DNA of 64,000 nt from Bacillota bacterium (GTDB lineage Bacteria > Bacillota > Clostridia > Lachnospirales > Lachnospiraceae), in the NCBI GenBank assembly GCA_023415635.1, contig JAEZJV010000068.1, positions 62,001 to 126,000 of the forward strand. Direction: 5' to 3'. Below, one piece after another: positions 44,334 through 54,099 of this stretch. Below the pieces are notes generated by a model. It saw only the letters and a program-made list of their open reading frames with translations, searched no databases and was not told the origin of the DNA. Each line of letters starts with the position of its first letter. Positions within the stretch are counted from its first letter, which is position 1. Made by a program: the position numbers and the translations under genes.

Positions 44334-45752
44334 TTATACTTCCAGTGAGAAGGAGGCCAGGCTTGCACTTCCCTCTCCATTATAGGTAAAGTATAATGCT
44401 TGAATATCATCTGGAATAGTAATATCAGCTGTATATTCTGTCCATACATTGGTAAAATCAACCGGTATCCTGCCGAGAGCTTCACCGTTCCAGGAGGTCT
44501 TTACTAAAAATTCTCCTTTACAATATCCCCTAACCTTAATCTTAACCTTTCTGATACCGCGACAGTCAAAGTATTTAAAGCCTGCGGTAGCACTATCTCT
44601 CATATTTGCGATATATCCAAGCTCTTCGTCACCATCCCTGCCATCCTGAGTAATCTTTGGGAAGCGTGCATCCATCCACCCTCCGAGCTCACCGGTGTAC
44701 ATCTCCTTATTCTTACAAAATAGATTGCAGGCAAGGTATGCCGGATATTCTCCGTAGCCTTGTAAAGGACCACCGTTGAGTCCACAGGAGGTCATCTCAA
44801 CCTGAGGAATCTTTAAGTCATCTTTGATCTCGATTTGCTCAGCGCATCCCTGGCGGCAGAAATGCGTGCCATTTGTTTGTCTATGATAGAATATATACCA
44901 TTTACCGTTCATCTCCACCATGCCGCCGTGATTATTACCGCCATAGTTCATGGGCTGATCAGCCGGTTTATAGGTATCAATATTGATGTCATTATTGCTG
45001 ATGATTACTCCCTGATATACAAAATCCTTTGTCGGGCTCTTACTGGTCGCATAACATAGCTCATGCATAACGATAGAAGAATAGATGAAACAATAGGTAT
45101 CCCCTACTTTACGGATGGAGGGTGCTTCAAAAAACTCATGTCCTTCATATCCGCTGCCGGCGCTGTAGGGTTCGCTCGGAGCGATGAATACCGGCTCCTC
45201 TATGATAGTTACCATGTCCGAAGCCAGGACTGTAGCCATCGGTCCCTTTCTTGTCCGATCTCCTCTGGCACAGAAGCCGGTATAAAGATAGGTTACTTCT
45301 CCTTCTGTCAATACTCCGGGATCAAATTGCGGCTGATCCCCTGCTCTTTCACCCAGACGGGTTCCATCCTGATAATGTACATAACCGTAGAATTCATACT
45401 TCCCTGCCGGTTTATCACAGACAGCCACCGATACGATTGATACTTTATCGAGAACATAGTATAGATAATATCTCCCATCCGGTCCCTGAGTGACATCCGG
45501 GGCATAGAGGCACATTGCTCCTGAGGGATTTAGCGGATCATCTGTCTTACGATATATTACTCCCTCATACTGCCAATCTCTGAGGTTATGTATCGAGGCA
45601 GACCAACAGACATAATCATTGAGACAAAATGCATGCCCATTAAAACGATCATGGGAGCCATAGACATATACTCTATCATTAAATACATGCGGTTCTCCAT
45701 CAGGGATATATTCCCAGGAGGGTAAATATGGATTGAAGCCTTGCTTTTTCAC
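44334..45752 (-). CDS. Glycoside hydrolase family 43 enzyme with C-terminal carbohydrate-binding-like domain
   Basis: 472 residues, no signal peptide, so it acts in the cytoplasm on imported oligosaccharides. Five-bladed GH43 propeller (about 1-325): base Asp in YIPDGEPHVF (D18), pKa-tuning Asp in FDPGV (D144), acid Glu in FFEAPSI (E209). Residues about 335-472 form a beta-sandwich that recalls CBM6/CBM35-type modules (FDCRGIRKVKIKVRGY, YFTYNGEGSASLASF). Xylosidic or arabinosidic bonds are typical; the exact one is not readable. GTG start at 45752 after AAGGAG. Last gene of the transport operon. Confidence 0.88.
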   Translation of the reverse strand: MKKQGFNPYLPSWEYIPDGEPHVFNDRVYVYGSHDRFNGHAFCLNDYVCWSASIHNLRDWQYEGVIYRKTDDPLNPSGAMCLYAPDVTQGPDGRYYLYYVLDKVSIVSVAVCDKPAGKYEFYGYVHYQDGTRLGERAGDQPQFDPGVLTEGEVTYLYTGFCARGDRTRKGPMATVLASDMVTIIEEPVFIAPSEPYSAGSGYEGHEFFEAPSIRKVGDTYCFIYSSIVMHELCYATSKSPTKDFVYQGVIISNNDINIDTYKPADQPMNYGGNNHGGMVEMNGKWYIFYHRQTNGTHFCRQGCAEQIEIKDDLKIPQVEMTSCGLNGGPLQGYGEYPAYLACNLFCKNKEMYTGELGGWMDARFPKITQDGRDGDEELGYIANMRDSATAGFKYFDCRGIRKVKIKVRGYCKGEFLVKTSWNGEALGRIPVDFTNVWTEYTADITIPDDIQALYFTYNGEGSASLASFSLEV

Positions 45753-45910
45753 GAATAATTCTCCTTTTCCTTTTTCTATGATACAGGATCCTTTTTATTA
45801 TTAGGATTATGTTACTTAGCATCCTGACTAATAATTCTGCTCTTCTCAGAATCAGCTTACAGCTTTATCTTTATTTAATATTATATACCATAATAAAGCA
45901 GATGAACAGC

Positions 45911-47443
45911 TTACAGTTTTTCTTCTGCAAGCTCTTCTTCCGTCCTTTCAACCAGGAATTTCATAAATTCTGCCTCATTCTTCTTCACTTCATATACCCC
46001 ATCTGTAGAAAAAATAATACCATAAGGTGATTCCTTCGTATAAGGATCCCAATGCGGCATATCAGTTCCATCTGCATCCTTTCCATTCGGATCGCCGTTC
46101 TTGATAAAATTGCACCAGTAATTGCACATCAGGCGGGCAAGATCATAATGCTTTCCCGTAAAGGGTCTCCAGCATTTAGCCAGTGTCTCAAAGAAAAACC
46201 ACAGATCTACTGAATGAAAGTTCCCCGGATGATCCCATCCCGGAATATCTGCATCGAAACGGTAATAATAGCAGTTATTCCCATTGTTATATTCCTGGTT
46301 CTTAAGAAATAGAGTTTTTACGGTACACTCAATCCCACTTACCGGAGCATAATGATGATTCTCCTGTTTCCAGGCCTCTTCGAATTGTAAAAACTCTTCG
46401 GCATGGTCACCGAATATTTCCTTTACCTTCTTACGATACTCCTCCTCTGATTCCGCATCGATTGAATTTGGGAATTCATCCGTAGTATTTCCTGCCATAA
46501 GCGGCACCCTGGCATGCTTATTCTCTGCATACAGCTTGATTGGGTCTCCGATACAGAAGCAGCCGTCAATCACTGTCATCATTCTATCGTTACTTTCGGC
46601 AAATTTGGCGTAACTATCCCGAAGATAGAAGGCATCCAGCTTTCTTGCTTCCTTTAGGCTCTCTACACCGATAAAATCAAAAAACCTCTTTCCAAGCTCT
46701 TCTGCCTCAGCGAGACCTCGTGGTTTAAAAATAAATTGCTCCTTATATGGATTATGAATCATACCGCTCAGTACAATAGCCTTCTGAAATAACCCAAAGT
46801 TCTTTGGACAGGTCATCTGAGACATCACACTTCCGCCTCCCGCTGATTGACCTGCAATCGTGATATTCTCCGGATCACCTCCGAAGGCTTGAATATTACG
46901 GATTACCCATTTAAGGCCGGCCTGCTGATCCAGATGTCCAAAATTGGCAGGCGCATCTGGCTGCTGTGCAGTGAGCTCCGGATGAGCCAGGAAACCAAAT
47001 ACATTAATTCTGTAATTCACAGTTACAACGATAACTCCCCGCCTGGCAATCCGCTCTCCATCAAATTCCATCTCTGAGGGATAACCCCATTGTAAGGCAC
47101 CGCCAAAGTACCACACCAGGACAGGCTGCTTCTCCTCTGCTTTCTTCGCACTGGTCCAAATATTCAGATATAGGCAGTCTTCATTCATTGCTATGTCTGA
47201 ATCCACATGCCATTCTCTGTTATAGATGTTATCCCCGATCCCGGGTGTATCCTGCACAGAAATCGGAGCAAACCTATATGCTTCCAGTATTCCCTCCCAG
47301 TTTGCACAGGGCTGCGGAGCACGCCATCTATTTTCTCCAACAGGCGGTGCCGCAAAGGGAATTCCTTTAAAGGCTGTAATTCTCGGATCTGCAGCCTCAA
47401 TTCCTCTGACCAATCCGTTTTCAGTCATAGTTGTTCTGATCAT
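45911..47443 (-). CDS. Type-B carboxylesterase (alpha/beta hydrolase)
   Basis: 510-residue cytoplasmic esterase of the COesterase family. Nucleophile elbow GQSAGG (Ser at about 200), oxyanion segment YFGGALQWG, NEDCLYLNIW near residue 90, catalytic His in FHSVDLWFFF near 395. With GH43 in the same operon it probably removes acetyl or feruloyl groups from imported sugars; this is inferred from context. Start at 47443 with GGGAGG 6 nt upstream; a longer reading to 47482 lacks that. Confidence 0.9.
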   Translation of the reverse strand: MIRTTMTENGLVRGIEAADPRITAFKGIPFAAPPVGENRWRAPQPCANWEGILEAYRFAPISVQDTPGIGDNIYNREWHVDSDIAMNEDCLYLNIWTSAKKAEEKQPVLVWYFGGALQWGYPSEMEFDGERIARRGVIVVTVNYRINVFGFLAHPELTAQQPDAPANFGHLDQQAGLKWVIRNIQAFGGDPENITIAGQSAGGGSVMSQMTCPKNFGLFQKAIVLSGMIHNPYKEQFIFKPRGLAEAEELGKRFFDFIGVESLKEARKLDAFYLRDSYAKFAESNDRMMTVIDGCFCIGDPIKLYAENKHARVPLMAGNTTDEFPNSIDAESEEEYRKKVKEIFGDHAEEFLQFEEAWKQENHHYAPVSGIECTVKTLFLKNQEYNNGNNCYYYRFDADIPGWDHPGNFHSVDLWFFFETLAKCWRPFTGKHYDLARLMCNYWCNFIKNGDPNGKDADGTDMPHWDPYTKESPYGIIFSTDGVYEVKKNEAEFMKFLVERTEEELAEEKL

Positions 47444-47532
47444 ATTATATCCTCCCATATTTCTCAATTCCTTGATGATCAATTCCTATAGAATTGATAA
47501 AACCCTTTCCAGCCTTTATTAAAATAGGACTT

Positions 47533-47556
47533 TCCGGGAGCCTTTATGCTCCCGGA
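47533..47556 (-). repeat. Intercistronic hairpin after the binding-protein gene
   Basis: Perfect 9-bp GC-rich stem (TCCGGGAGC with its complement) and a 6-nt loop, between the binding protein stop (47620) and the esterase start. No T-run follows. Such hairpins often protect binding-protein mRNA and lower downstream expression. Confidence 0.7.
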
Positions 47557-47619
47557 TAAGCCCTCTCACTTGATATTGTATATCAGCTATCAATGAATTC
47601 TATAAGCTAATAGTCCTAC

Positions 47620-49404
47620 TTATTTTCCTGCTGCTGCATTTTTGGCATCTAACTCGATCTGATACTTATCTCTGTCAAATTTCACAAGGTCCTGGAAGCC
47701 CATACCATCCATCTGTGTACTCATTTCATCCCACATAGAGTCAAATTCAGCCTGATTCTTAGCAAAAATCATTCTCCAGGAGTAATCATTTAAGATATCA
47801 CCACACTGGCTTCTGATTACTGCGATGTCATTGGTATCACTTGGAAGTGCTACACTGACATTCGGGCTGACCAAAAGAACATTATTTTTCTTCATATATT
47901 CAGCCGGTTCTGCCGCACCAAATTTAGTCTGCCATTCCTTCTTCATATCAGTTAAGGTAGCTGCCTTATAGGTGCTCCAATATTGGTAGTTATAGGGCTC
48001 TCCTGTATTAGGATTTGTACTGATGGCATCAACAAACCACTGATTAATCGCATTAAAACCGTCCTTGTATCCTGCACCGCCCCATTCTTTTGGCACCGGA
48101 AGATTATCCATTAATGCATTATCATTCATTAAAGTGTATTTTCCATCTGCTCCAACTGTATAGTTAAAGCCCTCAATACCATCATGCTGGAATACCAAAG
48201 CCTCAGGACTTGCATACCAATCTAGGAAATCAAGAATTCTCTTGTATTTTGCATCATCCACTCCAGATCCGATACCCCATACACGTCCGCTGCCATAGTA
48301 GGTATCAGAATCCGCATAATACTTCTGGTCTTTAACCGGAACAAAGATAAAGGCTGTTCCGTCCTTTAATCTGTCCTGCGTATTCCAGAAGCCAACCTGC
48401 CAGCTATACCACATTAAATAAACCTGGCCTGCTGACATCTTTGAACATGCGGTATTCCAGTCCTGTGTACCGGAATCGGGATCGACCAAGCCTCTCTGAG
48501 ATGCTTTATTCAGGAATTGAAGAATTTTATAATATGAAGCATTCTTATCGGTAACCGTGGTAAAAGTACCATCGGGCTTTAATATATTAGAGCCTTTAAT
48601 CTTTTCTCCGTACCAGGTGGTAAGCTGAACAACATTGGCAATACCCATCATGCCGTCGCCGCCGTCCCAATCAGGCCAAAGTGAAAAAGGATATGCGGGA
48701 TCTCCATCCGGATTGGTCGGATGAGCTTTCATCATTGCATCCAGAGCATCAAGAAGTCCGTCCAGATCCTTGATCTCAGGCTCGCCAATCTCTTTATATA
48801 AATCCCAGCGAAGAAGCGGGCTGGAATAAATAACATCCTGCGAATAGGAGGTGGGAGAAGTATTGGTCATCTGGCAGGGGATACCATAGATAATTCCAGC
48901 TTCATTTCCGGGTAATCCTTTATTCAATACATCGATCTGGTCCTTGTATTGCATAAGATTTGCACAATTAAGGATATCTGCGCTAATATCCTTGATCAGG
49001 CCATTCTTTACGCAGTCCTGAAAATCTGTACTTTCCAGAAGTACAATATCACCCAGATTACCTGCACTGGCACGTGTCTGATAGATGGCATCTCCAGCCA
49101 CCTGTGGTGCTATGATATTGAGATCGATGTTAAATCTGTCCTTTACTACCTTTTGGAACCATCCTGTCTGCATACCCTGATAGTTGGCAGCCACATCATA
49201 TACATCGATAATCATGTTTTCCGAGTAATCCTTGGCTGTGCCTGCGTCCTTAGTATCAGCTGCTACCGTAGGTTCATTTTTCTCTGTGGTAGTTGTTTCC
49301 GTAGTCTTCTTATCCTCTGTGGCAGATTTTCCTGCGCATCCGGATAAAGTAATAGCAACCATTACAATAACCAAAACTGTAGCCAATAGCTTTTTAAGCT
49401 TCAT
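47620..49404 (-). CDS. Extracellular sugar-binding lipoprotein (ABC transporter)
   Basis: 594-residue solute-binding protein. Lipoprotein signal peptide with lipobox LSGC (Cys23) and a Thr/Lys/Glu-rich linker (about 25-50), then a large two-lobed binding domain of the LplA/family-1 long type. It delivers oligosaccharide to the permeases encoded upstream (50434-51354, 49466-50401). Good binding site AGGGAGG before 49404. Ligand probably a plant-derived oligosaccharide judging by GH43, GH95 and the esterase. Confidence 0.93.
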   Translation of the reverse strand: MKLKKLLATVLVIVMVAITLSGCAGKSATEDKKTTETTTTEKNEPTVAADTKDAGTAKDYSENMIIDVYDVAANYQGMQTGWFQKVVKDRFNIDLNIIAPQVAGDAIYQTRASAGNLGDIVLLESTDFQDCVKNGLIKDISADILNCANLMQYKDQIDVLNKGLPGNEAGIIYGIPCQMTNTSPTSYSQDVIYSSPLLRWDLYKEIGEPEIKDLDGLLDALDAMMKAHPTNPDGDPAYPFSLWPDWDGGDGMMGIANVVQLTTWYGEKIKGSNILKPDGTFTTVTDKNASYYKILQFLNKASQRGLVDPDSGTQDWNTACSKMSAGQVYLMWYSWQVGFWNTQDRLKDGTAFIFVPVKDQKYYADSDTYYGSGRVWGIGSGVDDAKYKRILDFLDWYASPEALVFQHDGIEGFNYTVGADGKYTLMNDNALMDNLPVPKEWGGAGYKDGFNAINQWFVDAISTNPNTGEPYNYQYWSTYKAATLTDMKKEWQTKFGAAEPAEYMKKNNVLLVSPNVSVALPSDTNDIAVIRSQCGDILNDYSWRMIFAKNQAEFDSMWDEMSTQMDGMGFQDLVKFDRDKYQIELDAKNAAAGK

Positions 49405-49465
49405 TTCTAATCCTCCCTTTCATGATATATTTTATATAATTTACAATGAATTGCTTCATTGATCA

Positions 49466-50401
49466 TTATCCCTTGACGGCTCCGATCATAATTCCTTTCA
49501 CAAAGAATCTTTGGAAAATCGGATAAACCAGAATAATAGGCGTCACTACAACGATAGTAACCGTCATACGGATTGAGGTTGCTGTCTGAGCGCTGGCAAG
49601 GCTAGCCGCCATACTTGCGGAAGAAGAAGTGCTGTTAACCAGTGCTTTCAGTGAACTTGCCTGATTTATATATTGATATAGTGTAAACTGAAGTGTGTAA
49701 AGCTTATTGTCCGTGACAAGTAGTAAGGTATCCTGAAAAGCATTCCACTGGGCAACGGCTGCGAAGATTGCAATGGTTGCCAAAATGGGTTTGATAACCG
49801 GTAACATAATGAAGAAAAAAATCTTTAGGGTCCCTGCTCCGTCTATCTCTGCGGCATCCTGTAATTCCTTTGGAACGGATTCCACAAAGGTCTTGCAAAG
49901 AACAATATAAAATGGAGATACTGCTACCGGGAAGATATAAGCCCAGAAATTATTAGTGAGTCCCAGATTCTTCATCGTTAAAAACCAAGGGATAATTCCA
50001 GCATTAAAATACATGGTTGCAACAACGAAACGATACCATAGCTTACGTTTCCATAAGGTTTCTCTGGTAAACATATATCCCAGAAAGGCTGCGACAATTA
50101 CGGTCAGTGCAGTTCCTATGACTGTTCTTCCAACTGAAACCCGTAGGGCCTGGAACAAATCCGGAATTTTAAGTACGCTAATATAATTGTTAAGGTGTAA
50201 ACCCTTTGGCCAGATTAACACTTTTCCTCTTTCGCTTAAATTATTGGCACTGATTGTATTAATAAAAATATAATAGAACGGATAGGCACAAACAAAAGCA
50301 AAAAAGGAATAGACCACATAGGTTATAGTGCTGATGATTTTATCACCGGCACTTGTTTTTATTTTATGCTTTTTTACTTTCATTATCTTAGGACTATACA
50401 T
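49466..50401 (-). CDS. Sugar ABC transporter permease (LplC/MalG type)
   Basis: 311 residues, six membrane spans, with the EAA loop read as AAEIDGAGTLKIFFFIMLPVIKP around residue 215, the contact site for the ATPase. N-terminal basic tail before the first span. C-terminal VYPIFQRFFVKGIMIGAVKG is typical of the family. No ATP-binding gene lies nearby, so a shared MsmK-type ATPase elsewhere is likely. 32 nt after the first permease gene; AGGAGG before the start. Confidence 0.95.
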   Translation of the reverse strand: MYSPKIMKVKKHKIKTSAGDKIISTITYVVYSFFAFVCAYPFYYIFINTISANNLSERGKVLIWPKGLHLNNYISVLKIPDLFQALRVSVGRTVIGTALTVIVAAFLGYMFTRETLWKRKLWYRFVVATMYFNAGIIPWFLTMKNLGLTNNFWAYIFPVAVSPFYIVLCKTFVESVPKELQDAAEIDGAGTLKIFFFIMLPVIKPILATIAIFAAVAQWNAFQDTLLLVTDNKLYTLQFTLYQYINQASSLKALVNSTSSSASMAASLASAQTATSIRMTVTIVVVTPIILVYPIFQRFFVKGIMIGAVKG

Positions 50402-50433
50402 TTCTACTTCCTCCTGACATATTTTATGAATAC

Positions 50434-51354
50434 CTAGATAAATCCTTCTCCTCTGATCATCTTGGAAAAACTATTCGTAATACATAACAGCAGAATGCTG
50501 ACCACGCTCTTAAAAATACTGATTGCAGTGGAAAGAGAATAACCTCCGCCGCCCATGGCCAAATTATACACGTACAGATCCAAAACCTGAATTGTTTCCT
50601 TGTTAAAAGCATTTTGGAAGACATAAAACTGTTCCATACCATTGGAAAGGAAATTAGCAAGATTTAACATTACCAATACAAAATAAGTCGGCAAAAGGCT
50701 GGGAAGTGTAATATGCCAGATTACCTTCATTCTGGAAGCTCCGTCCACCTTCGCAGCTTCATTCATCTGCTCATCAATTCCTGCAATTGCTGCTATGTAC
50801 ATGATAGCTGCCCATCCCGCATTCTTCCAGGTGAGCCATACCCACATCTTAAACCAGATATGACTTGAGGATTGCAGAAACTGCTGTGGGGAATCAATTA
50901 GTCCCAGATTCAATAATACCGAGTTTATAACACCGGTACTGTTCAAAATACAATAAGCAATGGAATAAACCAAAACCCAACTGATAAAGTTCGGGAGTGT
51001 AGTAACTGTCTGAACAAATTTCTTGAAGGGTTTACATTTAATCTCATTCAAAAATACAGCAAATGCCATCGGAAACCAGGAGAACAGAAGACTCAGACCG
51101 CTGATGGCAAAGGTATTGATCAGAACCTTTATCAATTGCTTTACCTTCACGCTATTCTCAAGCATTGATACAAACCATTTCAATCCAACAAATTGATCCA
51201 TGCTGAGAGGAAACGGCGGTTTATAATCGAAAAAAGCATAAACCCACCCATATAACGGATAATATGAAAATACCGCCACCAACATCAGAAAGGGCAGAAT
51301 ATATAGAAACTCCTTCCAAGATCTGACGTTTCTTTTATTCGCAAAATATTTCAT
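50434..51354 (-). CDS. Sugar ABC transporter permease (LplB/MalF type)
   Basis: 306 residues and six spans. EAA loop EAAKVDGASRMKVIWHITLP near residue 205. Start at 51354 (MKYFANKR) with AAAGGAG 10 nt upstream; the in-frame reading to 51408 adds a poor N-terminus without a binding site. First gene of the operon permease-permease-binding protein-esterase-GH43. Confidence 0.95.
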   Translation of the reverse strand: MKYFANKRNVRSWKEFLYILPFLMLVAVFSYYPLYGWVYAFFDYKPPFPLSMDQFVGLKWFVSMLENSVKVKQLIKVLINTFAISGLSLLFSWFPMAFAVFLNEIKCKPFKKFVQTVTTLPNFISWVLVYSIAYCILNSTGVINSVLLNLGLIDSPQQFLQSSSHIWFKMWVWLTWKNAGWAAIMYIAAIAGIDEQMNEAAKVDGASRMKVIWHITLPSLLPTYFVLVMLNLANFLSNGMEQFYVFQNAFNKETIQVLDLYVYNLAMGGGGYSLSTAISIFKSVVSILLLCITNSFSKMIRGEGFI

Positions 51355-51734
51355 ATTCCTAAATCTCCTTTCGCTACACTTTACAAGTCTGAGTATATAG
51401 TCGTCCACCTCTGTCTCAATCGTAATTCCATATTGTCAATCGTTTACCTTATATAACTATTATATTTTTGATCATTCCAATTATCACCGGAATGTATAGT
51501 ATATTTTAGTATATCTATCCTAATTTTAATTTTGTACTTGAAGTAATTTGTGCAATTAGTATATGAAATATCGCTATTTAGCAGGTTCATCGTTTTATTT
51601 ACAGGTACACTCCGGACAGACTCAAATCCTTCCATAATGTTGAAGGAGCTGATTGTTTCCATAATAAAAACCCTCATAAGAACACATAATGTCCTTATGA
51701 GGGCTTATCTTTAGTATAACGGATTGCTCTATCG
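51355..51734. other. Intergenic region upstream of the sugar transport operon
   Basis: 380 bp with the terminator listed next and the operon's promoter zone. AATCGTTT at 51438-51445 fits the LacI-type AANCGNTT core, like the sites at 24764 and 24993, but without the longer match. A 77-codon minus-strand reading (51444-51677) starts inside the terminator and is not accepted. Confidence 0.4.
51666..51703 (-). terminator. Rho-independent terminator after the GH95 gene
   Basis: CCCTCATAAG (51671-51680) pairs with CTTATGAGGG (51694-51703) over a 13-nt loop; on the minus strand it leads into TTTTTATT. Confidence 0.88.
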
Positions 51735-53996
51735 TTAGATTTTTTTCGCTATCCAAAAATCATTGCTGGTTAATTCGGTTTCTTCGTTTTTATCCAGCTT
51801 CAGCGGTATTGCTATTCCCTGATAACATATTACCGTATCAATTTTTCCCTTACATCGGATTTTACATTTCTTTAATTGACTGTCCTGCCACTGAATAGAA
51901 ATTGTACCATGACCGGGTAAGCACAAGCCTTTTATCTCCCCCACTATCCAGCTTTCCGGTAAAGCCGGCAGCAGAATAATCCTGTCTTCATCTGCCTGGA
52001 TAAGCATTTCGGAGATGGCAGAAACGGCTCCGAAATTACCGTCAATCTGAAAGACCGCTCCATTTCCCATTGGATGACTGTCCATAAAGTTTGGTAAGGT
52101 AGAATTTTGCCACAATTTTTTTAAATAGTCCCAACCTTTATTCCCATTTCCCAGACGGGCATAGAAATTAATGATCCAAGCGCAGCTCCAGCCGGTATGT
52201 CCTCCTCCATAGAGCAAACGACGTTCCAAGGTCTTTGCTGCGGCTTCTGCCAGTTCAGGTGTTTTGTCCAATGTAATTTGGTGGGAGGGATGCAGAGCGT
52301 AGAGCTGTGATATATGTCGATGTCCCGGTTCCTCCTCCTCATAATCCACACGCCACTCCATGATCTGGCCATATTTTCCGATCTGAACAGGTGCCAGCCG
52401 CTCAAATATTTCTTCTGCCTTTTGCAGGATATCACCGGTCTTCCCTAATATCTTAGAGGCTTTCCGATAAATCTCCAACAAATCACGAAGAATCTGATTA
52501 TCCATCGAGGGCCCCGCACACACAGCACCCTTTACCCCACTGGGCAGGATATAGGTATTCTCAGGAGAAACAGAAGGACAGGTCACATAACTGTCTCCAT
52601 CCCGAACAAGAAAATCCTCAAAAAACAGTACCGCATCCTGAAGCACAGGATACATCTTCTTTAAAAATGAGGCATCTAAAGAGTACAGATAATGCGTCCA
52701 TATATGTGTACACAGCCAGGCTCCACCCATAACCCAATAGCTGGCAGGCAGATAAATATCCTGTGGGGCACAATCCCCCCAGATATCAGTATTATGATGG
52801 GCTACAAATCCCCGGCAGCCGTACATGGATTGGGCAACCCTTTTACCTTTCTTATGCATTCTCTTCAGCAAATCAAATAAAGGAAGATGACATTGAGATA
52901 ATCCACATAACTCAGCCGGCCAGTAATTCATCTCCGTATTAATATTAATTGTATATTTCGAGTCCCAGCAGGGCTGCATACTATCATTCCAAATTCCCTG
53001 TAAATTAGCCGGCTGGCTTCCCGGTCTGCTGGAAGAAATTAAAAGATAACGTCCGTATTGATAATATAATTCTGCCATTCTCAGCTGCAGCATCAAATTA
53101 TTCCTATTAGTCTCTTCTTTTACAGCTGCTAAGAGAAGCTCGCCGTCAGATTCGAAAGAATCACTCAGTTTAAGACTTACATTACCGGCAAGCCTCCGAT
53201 AATCCTGTATATGATCCTTATAGATAGAAGCATATCCCTTTTCTGAAGCCTTCTTCAGCCGTTGATGAGCAGCCTTCATTAATTTCTTTTTGTGATAAAA
53301 GGAGGTTTCAATCGCAATATAGATGACTACTTCCTCGGCATCGGTCACCGACAGCTGATCTCCGGTTATCTCCATTGACCCTCCCTTAAGCTCTGTCCTG
53401 GCAGCAACCAAGAAAGAGGAACCTTCTTTCCCTAAGTCACCCTCCATATATAAGGTGTCCTTATCCATTCTGCCTGAATATTCATAAAACCTCGATCGTT
53501 CCAGCTGCATGGAAAAAGAAATATCCTTGCTGGCAGACGTTACTCTAATGACAATAATCTGGTCAATATAAGAGGCAAAAAATTCTCTTGACTGGGAAGT
53601 ATTCTCCCCATATAGCTCCACCTTAACTAGTCCCTTATCCATATCCAGCCTGCGGGAATATCGTAATATGTCCTCCCGATAATTCCATTTCATATATAGA
53701 TCCCCAGCCGTCTGATAGGGATGCTGACTATTGGGGGTTCCGGATAAAGAAGCCTGTATCAGCTTTTCCGCTTCCGGTATTCTTCCCTCAAAAATCAAGC
53801 CTCTGATTTTCTCGAGATTATTCCTGGCATCGGGATTTACCCTGTCCCGAAAGCCTCCATACCAAATACTGTCCTCATTTAGCTGAATGTGATCCTGATC
53901 AATCTTTCCGAACACCATTCCGCCTAATCGTCCATTACCGATAGGAAGGGCATCCTCCCACTGCTCTGCCGGTTTATTGAATGTAATCTGATTCAC
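51735..53996 (-). CDS. Glycoside hydrolase family 95 (alpha-L-fucosidase or alpha-L-galactosidase)
   Basis: 753-residue inverting glycosidase with no signal peptide. N-terminal beta domain (about 1-270) with ALPIGNGRLGGMVFG, then the (alpha/alpha)6 barrel. The catalytic set of Bifidobacterium AfcA (Asn421, Asn423, Glu566, Asp766) is present: NIN at about 351-353, SPEN with Glu near 479, QIDGNFG with Asp near 652. It releases fucose or galactose from xyloglucan or similar chains. GTG start at 53996 with GGAGG six bases upstream; TTG and GTG codons just before it overlap that site. Its own terminator follows, so it may be expressed apart from the transporter. Confidence 0.93.
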   Translation of the reverse strand: MNQITFNKPAEQWEDALPIGNGRLGGMVFGKIDQDHIQLNEDSIWYGGFRDRVNPDARNNLEKIRGLIFEGRIPEAEKLIQASLSGTPNSQHPYQTAGDLYMKWNYREDILRYSRRLDMDKGLVKVELYGENTSQSREFFASYIDQIIVIRVTSASKDISFSMQLERSRFYEYSGRMDKDTLYMEGDLGKEGSSFLVAARTELKGGSMEITGDQLSVTDAEEVVIYIAIETSFYHKKKLMKAAHQRLKKASEKGYASIYKDHIQDYRRLAGNVSLKLSDSFESDGELLLAAVKEETNRNNLMLQLRMAELYYQYGRYLLISSSRPGSQPANLQGIWNDSMQPCWDSKYTININTEMNYWPAELCGLSQCHLPLFDLLKRMHKKGKRVAQSMYGCRGFVAHHNTDIWGDCAPQDIYLPASYWVMGGAWLCTHIWTHYLYSLDASFLKKMYPVLQDAVLFFEDFLVRDGDSYVTCPSVSPENTYILPSGVKGAVCAGPSMDNQILRDLLEIYRKASKILGKTGDILQKAEEIFERLAPVQIGKYGQIMEWRVDYEEEEPGHRHISQLYALHPSHQITLDKTPELAEAAAKTLERRLLYGGGHTGWSCAWIINFYARLGNGNKGWDYLKKLWQNSTLPNFMDSHPMGNGAVFQIDGNFGAVSAISEMLIQADEDRIILLPALPESWIVGEIKGLCLPGHGTISIQWQDSQLKKCKIRCKGKIDTVICYQGIAIPLKLDKNEETELTSNDFWIAKKI

Positions 53997-54099
53997 CAAC
54001 ACCCTCCTCCTTCTATCTCTGCTTAAGTAATTTTAAGAACAGTATTAATATAACCTGGTATTGAGTACCTTTTTGTACATTTGGTATATAATCAAGCCT

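Noticed and set aside
51444..51677. 77-codon minus-strand reading upstream of the sugar transporter
   Set aside because: Its start lies inside the terminator hairpin of the GH95 gene and there is no binding site or family match.
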